From the NCBI GenBank assembly GCA_963082875.1, contig OY720101.1:7626001-7690000 (forward strand): DNA of 64,000 bases, written 5' to 3'. Origin of the DNA: Corella eumyota (taxonomy: Eukaryota; Chordata; Ascidiacea; Phlebobranchia; Corellidae). The notes below the pieces were generated by a model, which was not told where the DNA came from, ran no database searches, and worked only from the letters and a program-made list of their open reading frames with translations. Every line of letters starts with the position of its first letter. Positions within the stretch are counted from its first letter, which is position 1. The translations under genes were made by a program, and so were the position numbers. Of this stretch, positions 13,401-28,400 are shown one piece after another.

Positions 13401-16400
13401 AATAGTTACGCTGTGAGGTCGACCTTCCCACATCAAAGATTAATGATACAAAAAATTCCTATTTTTGATTAAAATATTTTATTTTCAAGATATTCTATCC
13501 GGAAACTACAGACATTTATGATCGCAAAAACATGCCAAAAACAGTCTATTGTATCCATGCACTGAGCCTTTATTTATTTAAGCTTGGGCTAGCTCCACAA
13601 ATGAAGGATTTATATGGAATTGTGGAGTTCACAGGTTATTAAATATATACAGCTCGTCAAATAATTTTTTAACATTCATATTTTGATATTTTTTTGTAAA
13701 TGGCCTTTATAAATATATTTTTATTTAAAATTTTAAGTAACTTAAAAAGTTTGACTACATTTTTTTTTTTTAATTTTTTGTTTCAAATTTTGTCACCTTT
13801 TAATTATCAAATAAATTTAAAAAACTTTTGTTTGACAGAGGAAGAATTAACAAACATGCAAAAAGAGTTGGAAAAATATGGAATTACCATGCCACAATTT
13901 AATAAAATTGGGGGAATTTTGGCAAACGAAATGTCTGTTGATGAAGCTGCACGTATGTTATTTAATTACAAATGTTTTTAATAAAAAAATAATGATTTTG
14001 CAGCATAAACTAAGAAACTTTTAATTTTTTTTATCAATTTTATTAGTTCTTAATGGTTAATATATATATATTGTTGGCCTTCTAATATTGTCAGATTATT
14101 GAGTTATTTTTTTTCTTAGTAGATTAATATTTTTAATGTAAATATATAACATGCTGACTGTAGGGGTCAAACCTGTGACCTATACCCTGTTTACATGGAC
14201 AAATTTTGCGCGACTAATACCGCTAAATCGACCGCATAGTGACATAATATACGGTTCATTACACATAAATCAAAAAAAAGATAATTTAAGCGGTAGTTCT
14301 CTCAAATTGCAAATGACCGCTTGCAGCGGGTTGTCTTAGTATCGGTTGTTTTTATTTTGGTAATCAACTAATAAGAAATAGTTTAACTGGAGTGTTTTAA
14401 AAGGATTGTAGCGTACATTATATTTATTAAACACACTTTTTACAGATTATACAATTTAATATACAAATGATTACCTTATTTAAATATAATTACCTATAAA
14501 TATATTAGTTTCGGTTTGTTTATATCATGTAAACGGAACAAGAACTAAGACATGCGCAACAATTGCGGCGACGTCAAAAATATCGGTATTAGTAGCGATA
14601 TAAAAAGTGTCCATGTAAACAGGGTAGAGTACTACAATTTTTTTTTTTTGCTGAGACAAGCAAAAGTTTTTGTTAATACCCAAAAGAAGAAGTTTTTTAA
14701 ACATATGTAACATTTTAAATTTATAGTACACGCTGCAGTAATAGCCATCAACAATGCTCTGGATGCTGGTGATGCAAATGCCACCATGCAGGCATTACAA
14801 AATCCTAATGCTTGTTTAAGTACACTGGATATCACTAATGCGGAAAATTATCAAGCTAGATTGCTTGATTCTAAAAATCATAAAATCGAAAAAGCAAAAA
14901 ATAAAGTTTGTAATTTTTTTAAATGCTTTATAATATATATATGATAAAGTTTACCTTTCTTTCTTTAAAATTAATGGTTTAGATTTGAAATTAACATAAC
15001 TTTAACAAAAAAAGTCGCCACATTTTTTTAAAAATATTTATTCACTACTTTTAAACATTTTTTTTTAATAATTTAATTTAGGATAAAGAGAAAACTCAAG
15101 ACGAGAGAGATGTGTACGAAGAATATTTAACACATGCAGAACTGCAAGGAAATATCACTAAAATTAATTGTGAGTCTCAATTTATGTTGAATTGTTGTGT
15201 AAACTTTCTTGCCTTCTGTTTTATTTAATTTTTTTGTATGGGCTATTCTAAATTATTTTTTAAATGTGTTATAAAATGGGACTTCTTAGATTTTAAGGAA
15301 GAAGGGGAGAATTTTTATTAATTTTAGTCTTGCAAATAATAAATAAATATTCAATAAACTCTTTTTAATTTCAACATTTAAACTCTATTTATTTTGCTTT
15401 CATATCAGCCAAAAAAAGATTTTTTGTGTTTATTTTGAATTTATCAAACCAGCATTGTTAACTAGTAAAATGCTGCCTAAACAAGTTTGTGATAAAATTA
15501 AATTTTATTTTTCAACTTTTGTTTAGTGGATGTTAAGCTTGAAAAATTTAATCTTGACGTTGAATCAGAAGAAGCAGCTGATAGTTTATATAAACAACTT
15601 AACGATTTGGGAATATCAAACGTGGATATTAATAATATGGATTGGTATATACAACAACTTAAGAAAGCCAAGGCCGAAAAACAAGAGGTATAAAATTAAA
15701 ATTTTTATAGTGTTTAAAACAATTTCTATACTACATGCTATAGCTCCTTTGAGTTAGGCGAGTAAAGGGTACAAACTTCTGCTGAATCAATACTTAATCA
15801 GCAGCTTAATTATTATCGAGCATTTATAATGTTTAATATCGCAATCTGCCAAAGGCAACTCAAGACTGGGTTGGGATACTGATTGTTACTCTATGTTTAG
15901 GTTGTCAAGTTGACCTACCCACACCGTGAATAAAGATATATATTAAAAAAATCCAATTTATAGACTTTAAATATTTTTAATTTGCCAGTTGTGATACATG
16001 AGTATATTATAACAGGCATTTTCAGTGGCAACTATTTCATATGGCAATAAAATGCTTACCATAGGACAAGTGATTAACTTTAAATGAAAATATGAGTTAG
16101 TTTTTTTTATTTTGAAAATTTCTTAACCATTTGCATGACTATGTTATATTATAATATAACAACATATTTATTAACTTTTGCATAACAACAAATCAACAAA
16201 AAGTTTAACAATTTATAATTTAAAAATTTAATTTTTTTACATAATTTTACTCACTTGAACATAAGGCAGGCAAAGTATAAATAACACTGTTTTTTTATTA
16301 GTCATCTGGAGACCCAAATGCAAAACTAGACAAGGATGATATACAAGCTGCTATAAACCAAGCAAATAAGGATGCCACTAAATACAGACAAAGTAATCAT

Positions 16401-19400
16401 TTTAGTTTTATTTTTAGACTAATAAGAATATAATTATGTATTAGCGCCTATTTAAATATAAAATAACTTGTTTGTGAGTAAATTTGATGTACTATTTATT
16501 TAAACTTTTTACATTATGATTCGTCTATAAATATGTAAACTGGGTCATTTTAGTCATGTCCTTATTATGTTACTTGATTTCTAAAAATGGTTTATATATT
16601 TTTTTTTATTTTATGACATAAATAAAATGTTTCAAAAATTAAATCATTATAAAATTTGTTTCTGTTTTTAATTTCATTTTTATAGTATTTAGCACACCAA
16701 ATACTATAGTAATTTTTAATTTTTTAATCTTGTTATCTCTGTTTAATTTCTGTGTAATATTTACACAATTGAAATGTCTAATAAACTTTAAATTAGGCAT
16801 AAGTAAAACAATATAAAAAAACTTTTATAGTTTTTAAAAAAAAGTTTTAATTATATTTTTTTGCCAGAAATGGAGGCTGTTAAAAAAATTAACGATCTTC
16901 TTGATGAAACATCCGATCCGGAGGAGCTTGTTGCAGAATTGAAAAAACCTGCCGCTGATCTTCCTGAAGTAGAGGATTGCCAAGCTCGAATTTATCAAGC
17001 TGAGCTTATCAACTTGAAAACACAAAAAAATGATGTAAGTGTATTAATATTTGTTGAAATTACCAAAAACCATTTAATTAAATGCTGATTTTCTAAAAAC
17101 CAAAATTTCAAAAAACAACTTTTTAAGTTAAAGGCATTTTAAGAGAAAAAATGTGTTAGGGCAAATGAAGATGAATAAAAAATGCCATTTTTGGACAGAT
17201 AGTTTTATGTGAAATATCTATTTATAAGATGTTAGTGAGCACAATTGTAAAATTTGAATAGCATGTCGTGTTCTTTTAATTGCATTGTAGTCCATTCCTA
17301 TAGAATTTAAATAAAGTGAACCCTTATTAAAAGAAAAAAAATTTTTTTACATTTTTTAGAAGAATTTTAATTAGCGTGTGTTCAACCTTTTTAGGCTTTG
17401 GTTCACGAGGAAATACAAGATGGCCTTCCAAGAATTAATGCCCTTGCTGTACTCAACCAAAGTTTAGAAGTCGGCGACACAGAATCGATTTGGAATGCTT
17501 TAGAAAATCCACATCTTTCTATTGAACATCTCGAACCTGGGAATAAAAGTAGAGTTTGTGTAAGTTTTAGCTTGTTTTACGTTAATAAATTTAAGCGGTC
17601 ATATAGCCAATATGTTTTTTATGTTACTGTGAAAATTTCCAATAGAAAAAAACTGAAAACATTTTCAAAATTTTTCTTTCCAAAAAGTTTTTTTTTTTAA
17701 ATTTCCAAAAATTCTTACTAATGTTTTTTACATTTAAATTTAATTAAATTACCAAAACCACTTCTACAGACATTTTTGCAAAATTTTAACACCATGTAAA
17801 AACATAGACCAAAGTTATGACAAATTTATTAAACTTATGCAATATTGCTAAAGTCTTGCTTCTAATTTTTATAGTTGTATTAATTGTTTTATGTTAGCTT
17901 AAAACTGACATTAGCGTACTTTTAAAGATGTTTTTTAAAGTCGCTAAAAATTAAGGCAAACCTGTTCACTTTTTAATTATTTGAACCAAACTAATAAAAA
18001 GTTTATAAAATTTTTCCAAATAAAATTTTTTTTTTTGGTTTATTTATTAATTTTAGACAACTAATTATAATATCTCATGTTGTTTAGAATGAGTTGCAAC
18101 ATGGAAAGAAAGATGATAATTATTTAACTTGTTCAGAAGTACAGGATATTGTTGATCATATGAATTCAGTTGTTCAAGAAGAACATGACAGTAAGTTATT
18201 TCTTTGCCGGTTAATTTTATGGCCAATAAGCAATTTTTTTGTTATAAGCAAAATCTTTAGACTTTGTTTTCAAGTGTATGTCTACAATTATTAACAATTC
18301 TTCCTGTTTTAAAAAATAAGTTTAAATTTTTTGATAAAAATTAATGTAATTATTTTAGGATGTTTTAGTTTTTTTAAATAAAAATTTTGTAGTTAATATT
18401 CTATTTTCATGGAATTACTTTTTTAAAGAAATTTATACAAATACTTATTAACATTACTAAATATAAAAATTAAAAAAATATGAAAATGTTTAAAAAAAAA
18501 TTTAGGAATTGAAGCAGTGAATGAGTTAAATGTGGCTCTATCTTCCAACGATAAAGATGCTGTCCTCCAGGTCCTCCAGAAACCATCTCTCCAGCTAACC
18601 AACGTTGATCCGAACAACATCACCCAATACTTCCGTCTCCTTCAGGAGAAGAAAAAGCAAAAATCCGAGATCACAGGAGACGAAGATGTTGCTTTGTGGA
18701 TTGACGAAATTCAAGTTTGTGTTGACACAGCAAATCAACAAACAACACAAGCTATCAGGCGTAAGTCAATTTAATAAATATTGGTTTAACAGAGAAGCGC
18801 TTTGTGCCGAACGTGCTTAAAAATTAATTTTTGGTCCCATTTCCAGTAAGCTAATATTGACATAATATATATAAATAGCATAATTATTAATATTCATTAA
18901 GCATCCCTTGTTAAAATTTCAGTAATGTTAAAATAAGATTTTATTAACTCAATTGTCTACAAAAAAAAAATTAAAAAAAAAACAAAAAAACTAAATTAAA
19001 AAATGAATTTCAGAGGCCTCTGCCGTTACCGCAGTGAACATTGCGCTGGAGGGAGAAGATTGGGAACAAACTTACGAAATGTTGAGGCACACGGACATCG
19101 CTCTGGCCTCACTCACTCAAGAGTGTGCTCAAACTTACCATGATCAACTTAAAGAAGTTCGGGACGAAAAATTAGAAGAAGGTAAGGAGAATTTTTTTTA
19201 ATTTAAAAATTTCGGTAAAATTTTTTTGGTATTAGTTTTTATTTAGCATTTAAGATTTCTGTCACTGAGATTCAGAAAATATTTTTTTATTTTTTTATCA
19301 TGATAAGGCTATAAGCCGGCTTAATGCAGTGCACTTGTAATTTTACTTTATTTCTTTTTCCCCATTTTTTGATCTCTATTTCCAAGTTGAATTTTTACAA

Positions 19401-22400
19401 AGCATTTATTACACTGTCATCAACAAATACACTTCATTTCCTGTCAGTATTGGCTTGATTAGTTTCATACCTATTTCTAGGTTAATTTTATGTGCAATGT
19501 TTATTTGTATAATATTAAATACTATTTGACCAAATGTACATTACCCCAAAAACCAAAATTTCGAAACCATTATTATGCGAAAATTTTAGAGTAACATTTT
19601 ATCATAAATTGAAGTACATTTTCCAGATAAGGGTTTTAAAGGGGGTAAATAGAAATGTATTTTTATTTGTAAAATGGCATTTTTAGAAATATGATTTACA
19701 TTTAAACGTGTATTTTCTTAAATGGTTTTCAAGAACATATCAGTATTTCTTGTACAATAACCCTATTTGTTAAAACCCAAATTTCTTTTCGTTTAGTTAT
19801 TATCTTTTTGAATTTAGGCCTTCAAGATACAACTTGGGTGGAATACAAAACCAAACAGGGTTATTCGTATTACTTTAATGTTGATACATTGGACGGTTCA
19901 TGGGACAAACCTGAAGATTTTAATCCAAAAACTGCTCATCTTAGTAAGGAAGAAATACAAGTAAGTTAAAAAATGTTAAATTTTCCATGTCTTAAATTTT
20001 TTTATTTTGGAATTCTGTTAAAATATTTTATTTAAGTTACATGTTGTGTAAAAATAAAATAACCATTTCAAAATAATAGAAATAATATAAATTATAACTC
20101 AACAAAAGATGAATAAGTCTAATTATATTTTGTTTTACCTTATTATTCGTCTTTTTTGTAGGAAAATATAAGCATGGTTTCGGCAGCTTACGATCGTGCT
20201 CAACTTTGGAGAGATAACGAGAATTTGATCATCAAATTACAAGCTTATAGTAGAATGTACTTGGCTCGCAAGGCTTACATGGAAAGGAAAGATTTTATTG
20301 CTAACCAGGTATATAAGCATTCTTTAGTATGTTTTAGGGAATAAAATGCATTTTTTAACTTACTTTTAAATGCTTTGCCAAATTTGTGTTTTGACTTTAA
20401 AATATATTTGTTTTAACAAATTTAGCCTTACTAATATTAAAATGATTTTAACACATGAGCAGTGTGGTGTAGTAGCCAGTGCATGTGTGTTGTGGTAAAT
20501 ACACTTAACTTTACAACATGAGATCATTGGTTTGAATCCCACTGCTTCCATGTCTTGGCATCTTGGGTAAGGTGCTATAAAATGTTGAGATCTCCTGATG
20601 AGCCTAAAACCAATCGGCAGATACTTTTAATTTTATATTCCGAACTGCCAAAGTCAACTTAAAACAAGATTGGGAAAAAATGTTATTTAATGTTAAGATC
20701 ATGAAGTCACTTTCCTACGTTAAGAAAAGGGATATAAAAAATGATTCACCTTTCCTTTAACGTTGTTATTTTTGTGTATTTCATTTTTAGTTACCAGCTA
20801 TTGTTAAAATACAAGCAATCTGGAGAGGATTCGGGCAGTGGAAAAAATTCACCGATAGATTGAATTATTTAAAAGCTAATGAAGATTCTGGTATAGTTGT
20901 AAGTTATGTTACTTAAAGTTTTTTTGATAGTTTTAAGAGGAAAAAAACATGAGTAGGTTAACAGGAAGTAGTAATAAGAAAGGCATATGCGATAGCTTCT
21001 CTTAAGCTTTTTACGTAAATTTAGATATATATTTGATTCTTACTCTTTTTACTATGAATTAACAGATTCAAAAATGGACAAGAATGTATCTTCACCGATC
21101 AAAATACTTGGCTAGAATAAATTATTTCAAAGCAAATGTAAGTTTTAAACATTTTTGGCACAGTATCTATATATAATAAAGCTTTGTGAAATATATTATG
21201 GTAAAATATTAGTTACGACAACAAAATTCCCGGCTGTAAGGCAGGCTGTTGACCTGTTTCAACTAATACAGTAAAATCATATATTTTAAGCATATTGGCA
21301 TACTTAATATTTTAACTTTAAAACTTTACTCAATTTGGCCATGTTTTATGCCATATAAGGTATGTAGTTTATAGTAGTAAAACTTACCTTACTAAATAAA
21401 TATTTTTAATTTTTAGACGAAAATAATTATTCGACTTCAAGCCTGGTTTAGATCCAACAAAGCTAGACACGATTACAAAACTCTAAGTAAGGAAAATTTC
21501 GCTGAAATAATTTGGTTTAATAGTTTGCTGTTTTTATTGTTGTATGTTATTTCTCATTTTGAGCAATACAAACCTGACATTTTTATGTCAAAATTTTTAT
21601 TTACAAAATTTTTCGAAATTTTGGGTAATTTGAAATTTTAAAACTTAGTTCATATTTTTCAAACAAGCCAAAATTTTTGTTTTATTTTCTTACATACCTA
21701 AAATAATTAGGTTCTGTTAATTAAGTAATAATTACCCAATTTTTGGTGGTTAACTAACAAACAGACACTGTTAACAATTAATTAAAATATGATAAAAATA
21801 ACAACTCTAGTTATAATCCATTCCACTTTAGGTACAATACAGGGAACAAATTAACGTTTAAAAACAATTCGCTAAAAATGAGGTCGCATTTTTAGAGTAA
21901 TTATTAGGTTCAGGTCATAATTTTGGTTTTTTGATAACACTTGACGCGTTGCGAGGCATTTTTAAAATGTAACATATTGTTAAACAATAGTAATAATTTT
22001 TCACACAAAAAAACAAAAAAGTTATTGTTATTAAATGTCTTATAGTAACCTACATTGATGGTTGATTCGCTATTTCTAATATATTTTTAAAAAATGATTC
22101 AATAATTTAAAAAAACGATTCACTTTTAGCGAATAGCAACCCGTTATTTCGTTCCCTGCAATAGATTTTAAAAAGTGTTTTTTTTTGCAGCTGGAGTTGA
22201 AAATCCACCTCTTCCTGTTGTACAAAGATTTGTTCATCTTCTCGACCAGCGAGCTACTGATTTTGCAGAAGAAATAGGTTTGTTAGTTTTGTCCAATTTT
22301 TTTAATATTTTATTTTTGGTAATGAAAGTCAATATTACGTCTTTTACATTTAATTTATATTGATATACTCTATCTTTATTACATGTACAATTTTGAGATA

Positions 22401-25400
22401 TTTTTAATTATTTACTAGTTGATTGCTAGCCTTATTGGCTGTATTTTAAGTATCATAATATGGTAACTACTAACATTTGCCTGCATCCTATACAGCTTTT
22501 ATTTTAATTTGAAGGCTTTAAAATTGAATATATATCACCAACGAAGCTGAATTAAATAAAGATTTACATTTTAATTATGGTTTGGACAGTCAAAGTGTTT
22601 TTGTTAACAAGTTACTGGTGAATTATAAAATGCCATTATTTAAACTTTTCTAAATTTTGTAAGGCCTAAAACAGAAAAAAATAGTTGGATTATTATTTGC
22701 TATCTAAATAATGCTATGTTTTTGAATGTTTAGAACTTCAGGAGAACAAAAAGAATGTTGTTCAAAGTATTAAATCCAATAATGAAATGGAAGCTGCCCT
22801 AAACACCATGGACATCAAAATTGGACTTCTTGTTAAAAACAGAATTACCCTTCAAGTTTGTTGAATTTTTGTTTATTTTTAAAGGCTCTGGTTACAAATT
22901 TGGTATACCGATTTTATTGAATAACAAATGTACATTTTTAACCCTTTTACCAATATTCTTTTTTAAAAAATGCTTTATAACTTTATAAAAAAAGTGTCCC
23001 AAATTTTGGTAAAGGTGATTTTTAAAAATTCTAGTTTGTAGTTTGCCTATTCAGTAAAATAATTTTTGGTAACTTGGACAAATTTTAATTTAATTTAACT
23101 TTAAATAAATTTACTGTGTTTATGCAAATCAAAAAAATGTTAAAATTAAACTATAAAATTAGAAATCAAACATTTGTAAAAAAATTGCTATATACCAGTT
23201 AAAAAAATTTTTTTTTGAATTTTTAAATTTTTTTTGACAGGATGTAATCAACCACAGTAAGAATCTGCGCAAAAAGCAGGGAAAAGATTCCGGAGGCGGA
23301 GATCAAGGAACAGTCACAGCATCAGGACTCAAATCTCTAAACAAATCCAACAGAGCAAGACTGGAGGCATACCAACATTTATTTTACCTGCTTCAGGTAC
23401 AATTATGTTAAACTTAAATTTTTGGTTAATTTTGTCAGTATCTGAGTTTTTTGTAATATAATATTTGTTGTAAAGCAATAGTAAATTTGATATTAATTAA
23501 TGTCCTTTTATGTTTGGCTTATTTTTACTTTAAACCATGCCAGTTCTCTTGTACTTAACAGTCCATGCTGTTTTTCTCTTATATTTTAAAATTTATAGAG
23601 AACCTTTAAAAGTGATTTCTATTTTTTTTCTACTGTGTTTGTAGCTGTTAAACTTTTTTCCTTTTTTTTGCAGACCAACCCAACCTACCTTGGAAAGCTG
23701 TTATTTAAAATGGCTGCAGGCCGTTCCACCAACTTTATGCAGTCTGTTATTTTGTCTGTGTACAACTATGCTTCAAACCAGCGGGAAGAATATCTTCTTC
23801 TGAAGCTGTTCAGGACTGCCCTGCAAGAGGAAATAGAGTAAGAACCAATATTAACTTTTCATTTATATTCGGTGGTAATTTTACTAACCTTAACCTGATC
23901 ATGTTTCTTTAAACCTAACTTCTTAACACAGTTTGAAATAAAATAATGGATTATTTTTTCTCTACGTTAAGCTAGTAAGTTTGTGGTATTAACAAGTCGA
24001 ATTTATTAGTTACATAGCACGTTCTTATGAGGGGTAAGTAATAGTAGATTGCACTTTGGCCTGACTGTGATGAATGTTGTGTAACTGCAATCACTGTTTG
24101 GTTGGAGCTTTAGTAAAACTAACTACAGCAAGATTTGTGACGTTTCAAAAAAAAAAATTTAAATTAGTTTTTTTTTGCTTAAAATTAGCTAGTGTAAAAA
24201 AAAGGAAAACTGCTTTAGATGAAAACTAACTAACATGGTGTTCTTTTCTAAAATATGCATGGTCTCAAAATTTTAAACTGTTGTTTGAGTGTTAAATTCG
24301 CTTTGTATTTGTTTCTACAATTTAAGCTTTATGATTATGAATTTGTTGTTTTTTTACGTAATTTTTTAAGGTGGCTTATTTTTTAATAGCAATGACTTTA
24401 AACCAAGATTTAAAATTAAATATTATTTTACTGCAATCATTTAAAAAATTTCCAAATTTAAATTACCGGTGATTTTAAACCAAAAAATAATAATTTGAAT
24501 TTTTGAACCTGAATTTAGATAAAAATAATTTTTGTAAAAATTTTTTTTTTAATTATGTAGATCAAAAGTTGATAAAGTAAAGGAAATTGCCACTGGCAAT
24601 CCACTTGTTATTAAAATGGTTGTCAGCTTCAACAGAGGGGCCAAAGGTCAAAGTTCACTTCGGCAAATTCTTTCACCACAGGTATTCGAAAATTAATTAA
24701 TAATCTGTACCACTTAAATTGTTAAAATAAATTTTTTTAGTGTGTTTTACTTGTTTTTGTTAATTTCATTTATTTCATAACCTATTTGTATTAATAGTGT
24801 ATTAAAATTTCATAATTTTAAAAATTTTAATGTATTTTTTATTTCTCGATGTGGGAAGGTTAACTTAACTTCACTACCTAAACATAGAGTAAAAACTGTT
24901 ATTCTAACCCAGTTTTGAGTTGCTTTTGGCAGTTTGGGATGATTATAAATGCCTCATAACTAAGCTGTTGATTTAGTACTGGCTTAGCAGAAGTTCATAC
25001 TGTTTATTTACAGTGCCTTACTTAAGGACGCTACAGCATTAGAGCAATGGGAATCGAACCCACGACCTCATGTAGTGTAGCGTGTGTTCTGACTACTACA
25101 CCACGCTGTCGGTTTATTTAATAATTATACCCTTTGGTGCCTTTTTCAGAAAAATTTTTGCTATTTATAATATGTTAAACTATAAAAAGTGAATTTTTTT
25201 TTCTAAACTTATTGAAAAATGTTTATTATTTTATTTCACTTCTTCTTATACGATAGTGAAAAAACACATTTCAACAAAATTTTTAATCACGTTTAATATT
25301 AATTAAAACTTTATTAGGTTCGTGAAGTAATGAAAAACAAATCTCTTAATATTAACATGAGTCCGGTGGAAATCTACAAAGCATGGATTAGTCAGAAAGA

Positions 25401-28400
25401 AACAGAAACTGGAGAGGCATCGTAAGTTTGTGTGATGTAATCTTATTTTTTGTCTTAAAAAAAGTTTTTTCTAATGTATTTAAATACGAAATTATATCAA
25501 GTATTAAAGATCAAGAGATATCTTGATATTCACAAAGTAAAATTAAGTATTAGTTTTTATTTAAATTTTTTGTAACGCTTTTACAAATTCTGATATGCCT
25601 AAGGCGTTAGGTATTTTTACTAGCATACATGATGTAGAATATATATACTTATATATATAGGATCTTAGTGGACAATATATATAAATATACATTACCTAAC
25701 CTTTTTTTACCTAAAAATAGAGACCTACCGTACGAAGCTACCACAACTGAGGCAATGGCTCATAATGAGGTTAAAGAAAGAGTTGAAGAGTCCATTAACC
25801 AGTTGAGAACTGTAACAGAGTCTTTTATGTCTGCTATATTTGGATCTATTGAAGAATTACCGTACGTATTACTAATCTGATTTAATTTCTCAACTTTGAA
25901 ATAGATTTTTCAAAAAGTTTAATTATTAATTTGATTGTTTTTTGCAACATCTTACAAATTACACAGGCAGCTTGGTGTAGTGGTCAGAACACTTAGTTTT
26001 GCCACACTAGGTTCTCGGTTCGATCCCCACTGCTCTTATGTTCCATTAAGTAAAGGCTATATATAAACAGTATAAACTACTGCTTAGCCAATACTTAATC
26101 AGCAGCATAATTATTGGGCAACTATAATTTATAATACCTCAAACAGCCAAAAGGCAACTCGAGATTGGGTCGAATTAAGGTTGTTACTCTATGTTTAGGT
26201 CGTGAAGTCGACCTTCCCACATCAAGGATAAATAAATATAAAAAAATGTATTTTTGTTTTTATTTAAAAAATATATATTGGTTTAGGTATGGGTTGCGCT
26301 ACATTGCAAAATGTTTAAAAAATCTTCTTAAAAAGAAGTTTCCAGATACTGCTGATGATGAAGTACTAAAAGTGAGCGCATAATATTTACATAAAATACA
26401 AAAAAATAATATAAATCTGTAACATTATTTTTAAATATCAATAACAATTATTTTTGTTTTTAGATGGTTGGGAATTTAATTTATTATCGATACATGAACC
26501 CAGCTATTGTGGCTCCAGATGCTTTTGATATTATTGACGTTTCGGCCGGTGCTGCTGGACTTAATAACGACCAACGTAGAAATCTTGGTTCCATTGCCAA
26601 GGTTTTGCAATTTGCTAGTACCGGAAAAACGGTAAGTTCACAAAAGTCTTATTGTTTAGTTTTCTAAACCTAATAGAGTGTAATCACAACTTTACAGTAC
26701 AAAAATAAAAAACAGTAGTCAATTACCTTCCTAATTTTAAAATTCACAACTTGCAACTATTTGTCCAGAAAAATTTACTTATGATTGACAAACACCTTTT
26801 TTAATGCCTTTAAAATAGACATACATATATATATATGAAGTATACACCTTCAAAACTATGAAAAAATTAGTTAGTTTTTAAATTAAAAAACTATTTCATG
26901 TTGTTTTAGTTTGCTGGTGATTTGGAACATTTAAGACCCATCAACAATTACTTAATGGAAGCTTACAATAGATTCAAGTATGATTTGTTTATTTAAATGT
27001 TATATCAATTTAAACTAAATTTGGTTTATAATCTAGTTATTTTGGCATTTTTACGGATATTATTATTTTTAAATATGACTACTAAGCCTCAGGACTTTAG
27101 TTTTTTAAACCATCAGTATCTCGAAAACTCCTAATCACTTTCAAAATAAGATTTTAATGCAATTAAACAAAATGCTAGTATTTCAAAAAAATAAACTATG
27201 TAACTTTATGTTCTTTTTAATTTTATCTCATTTAACAATGAATTAAAATTAAATAAAGATTTTTAAAAATTTTTATAATAACTCAACAGCAAATAATTTT
27301 TTCTAAGTTACAATTTTGGTACATGTCCTGTTTAATTTTTTTCTAGATCTTTCTTTTTGTCGGTTTGTGATGTTCCTGAGCCTGAAGAAAAATACAACAT
27401 GGATGAATACAGTGATGCCGTTCTTCTAGTGAAACCGTCTATCTTCATTTCACTAAAAGAAATACTGGATACACACAAGGTAAAGTTTTAATATTTTTCA
27501 GGTTTAAAATATATTAATATGGTTCCAAGTAAATTTTACCCGTAGACAACTGAAATTTGAACAAACCAACCTAAAAATATATTTTTCAGTTTTTTTTTAA
27601 TAAAACTTAACTCTTAAAAGTTTATACATTGTTGGGTTAGGTTAAGTAGTCGGCATAAATATACATTACTTATAATTATCCTATTGATAAAACTGTTAAT
27701 TTTTCTGGGCCGAAAATGCATTCATCAATTTAAACTTACTTACTTAAGCAATTCAAATTTAAAATAAGTTAAATTTTAGTAAAGTCAATTTTTGAAAAAT
27801 ATTAAAATGATTTTTTTTTAAATTAAAATGATAAAACATGAATCGTAAATCAAAATTATTTTTTTTAAATTCAATTCAAAATTCAAAGAACTTCATTTTT
27901 TAGTTTTAATTTTTTTTTAAAGTTGTTACTGGAACACGTTGATGAAATTGCAACAGATCCTTCCGATCCTCTTCACGAGATGTTGCAAGAGCTTGGAGAT
28001 GTTCCTGAAATAAACTCATTAGTTGGCAAGTTTAATTAAATACCATCCAAAATTTTTTATTTTTTTTTGTTTTATGCAATTAAAAGTTCGAGTGTACGCA
28101 ATTATTTTAACAGAAATTTCAAAATTTAACTCTTCCTTTTTCAGTAGTCACTTCGCCATGGGAAATACCTACGTTAAATAGTAAACAATGTTTTTGGGAG
28201 ACAGTTATTTTGATTTTTTTTTAAAACTTTAATTTTTTTCTGCCCGGTGTTTTTGTTTTTTAACCCCAATGATATTTTAAATTAAGGTTCTACACTTAGA
28301 TCAGGTTCAAAAAAAGGTAACAATTGTCATTCTGGGTGACAAATGTAGTAGTAGTAGTGGCTAGTGCATGGCCATTTTAACCATAGACATTTTTGCTAAC

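Larger units (their letters stand above)
9707..13952 (+). other. IQGAP: IQGAP exons 2-5: calponin-homology (actin-binding) domain
   Basis: Exons 9707-9806, 12650-12884, 13490-13634 and 13839-13952. They encode YEYLCHLEEAKQWMEFCL, then ELEEGLRNGVFLGKLGHYF, GLHFKHTDNINHFFKAM, IYDRKNMPKTVYCIHALSLY and KIGGILANEMSVDEAA. All are close to vertebrate IQGAP1/3, where this single CH domain binds F-actin. Intron 2 is 2.8 kb and intron 3 contains an inverted SINE pair. Confidence 0.93.
22191..27479 (+). other. IQGAP: IQGAP exons 20-30: linker and RasGAP-related domain (GRD)
   Basis: Exons 22191-22277, 22734-22855, 23241-23396, 23674-23837, 24561-24681, 25318-25421, 25721-25861, 26287-26371, 26464-26631, 26910-26977 and 27347-27479. 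They carry LMDIKIGLLVKN-like, YNYASNQREEYLLLKLF, NPLVIKMVVSFNRGAKGQ, and YYRYMNPAIVAPDAFDII followed by QRRNLGSIAKVLQ. The last matches the RasGAP signature. In this family the domain binds Cdc42/Rac-GTP and protects it from hydrolysis. The catalytic arginine finger position lies in EELPYGLRY with no Arg at the usual place. Confidence 0.93.
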
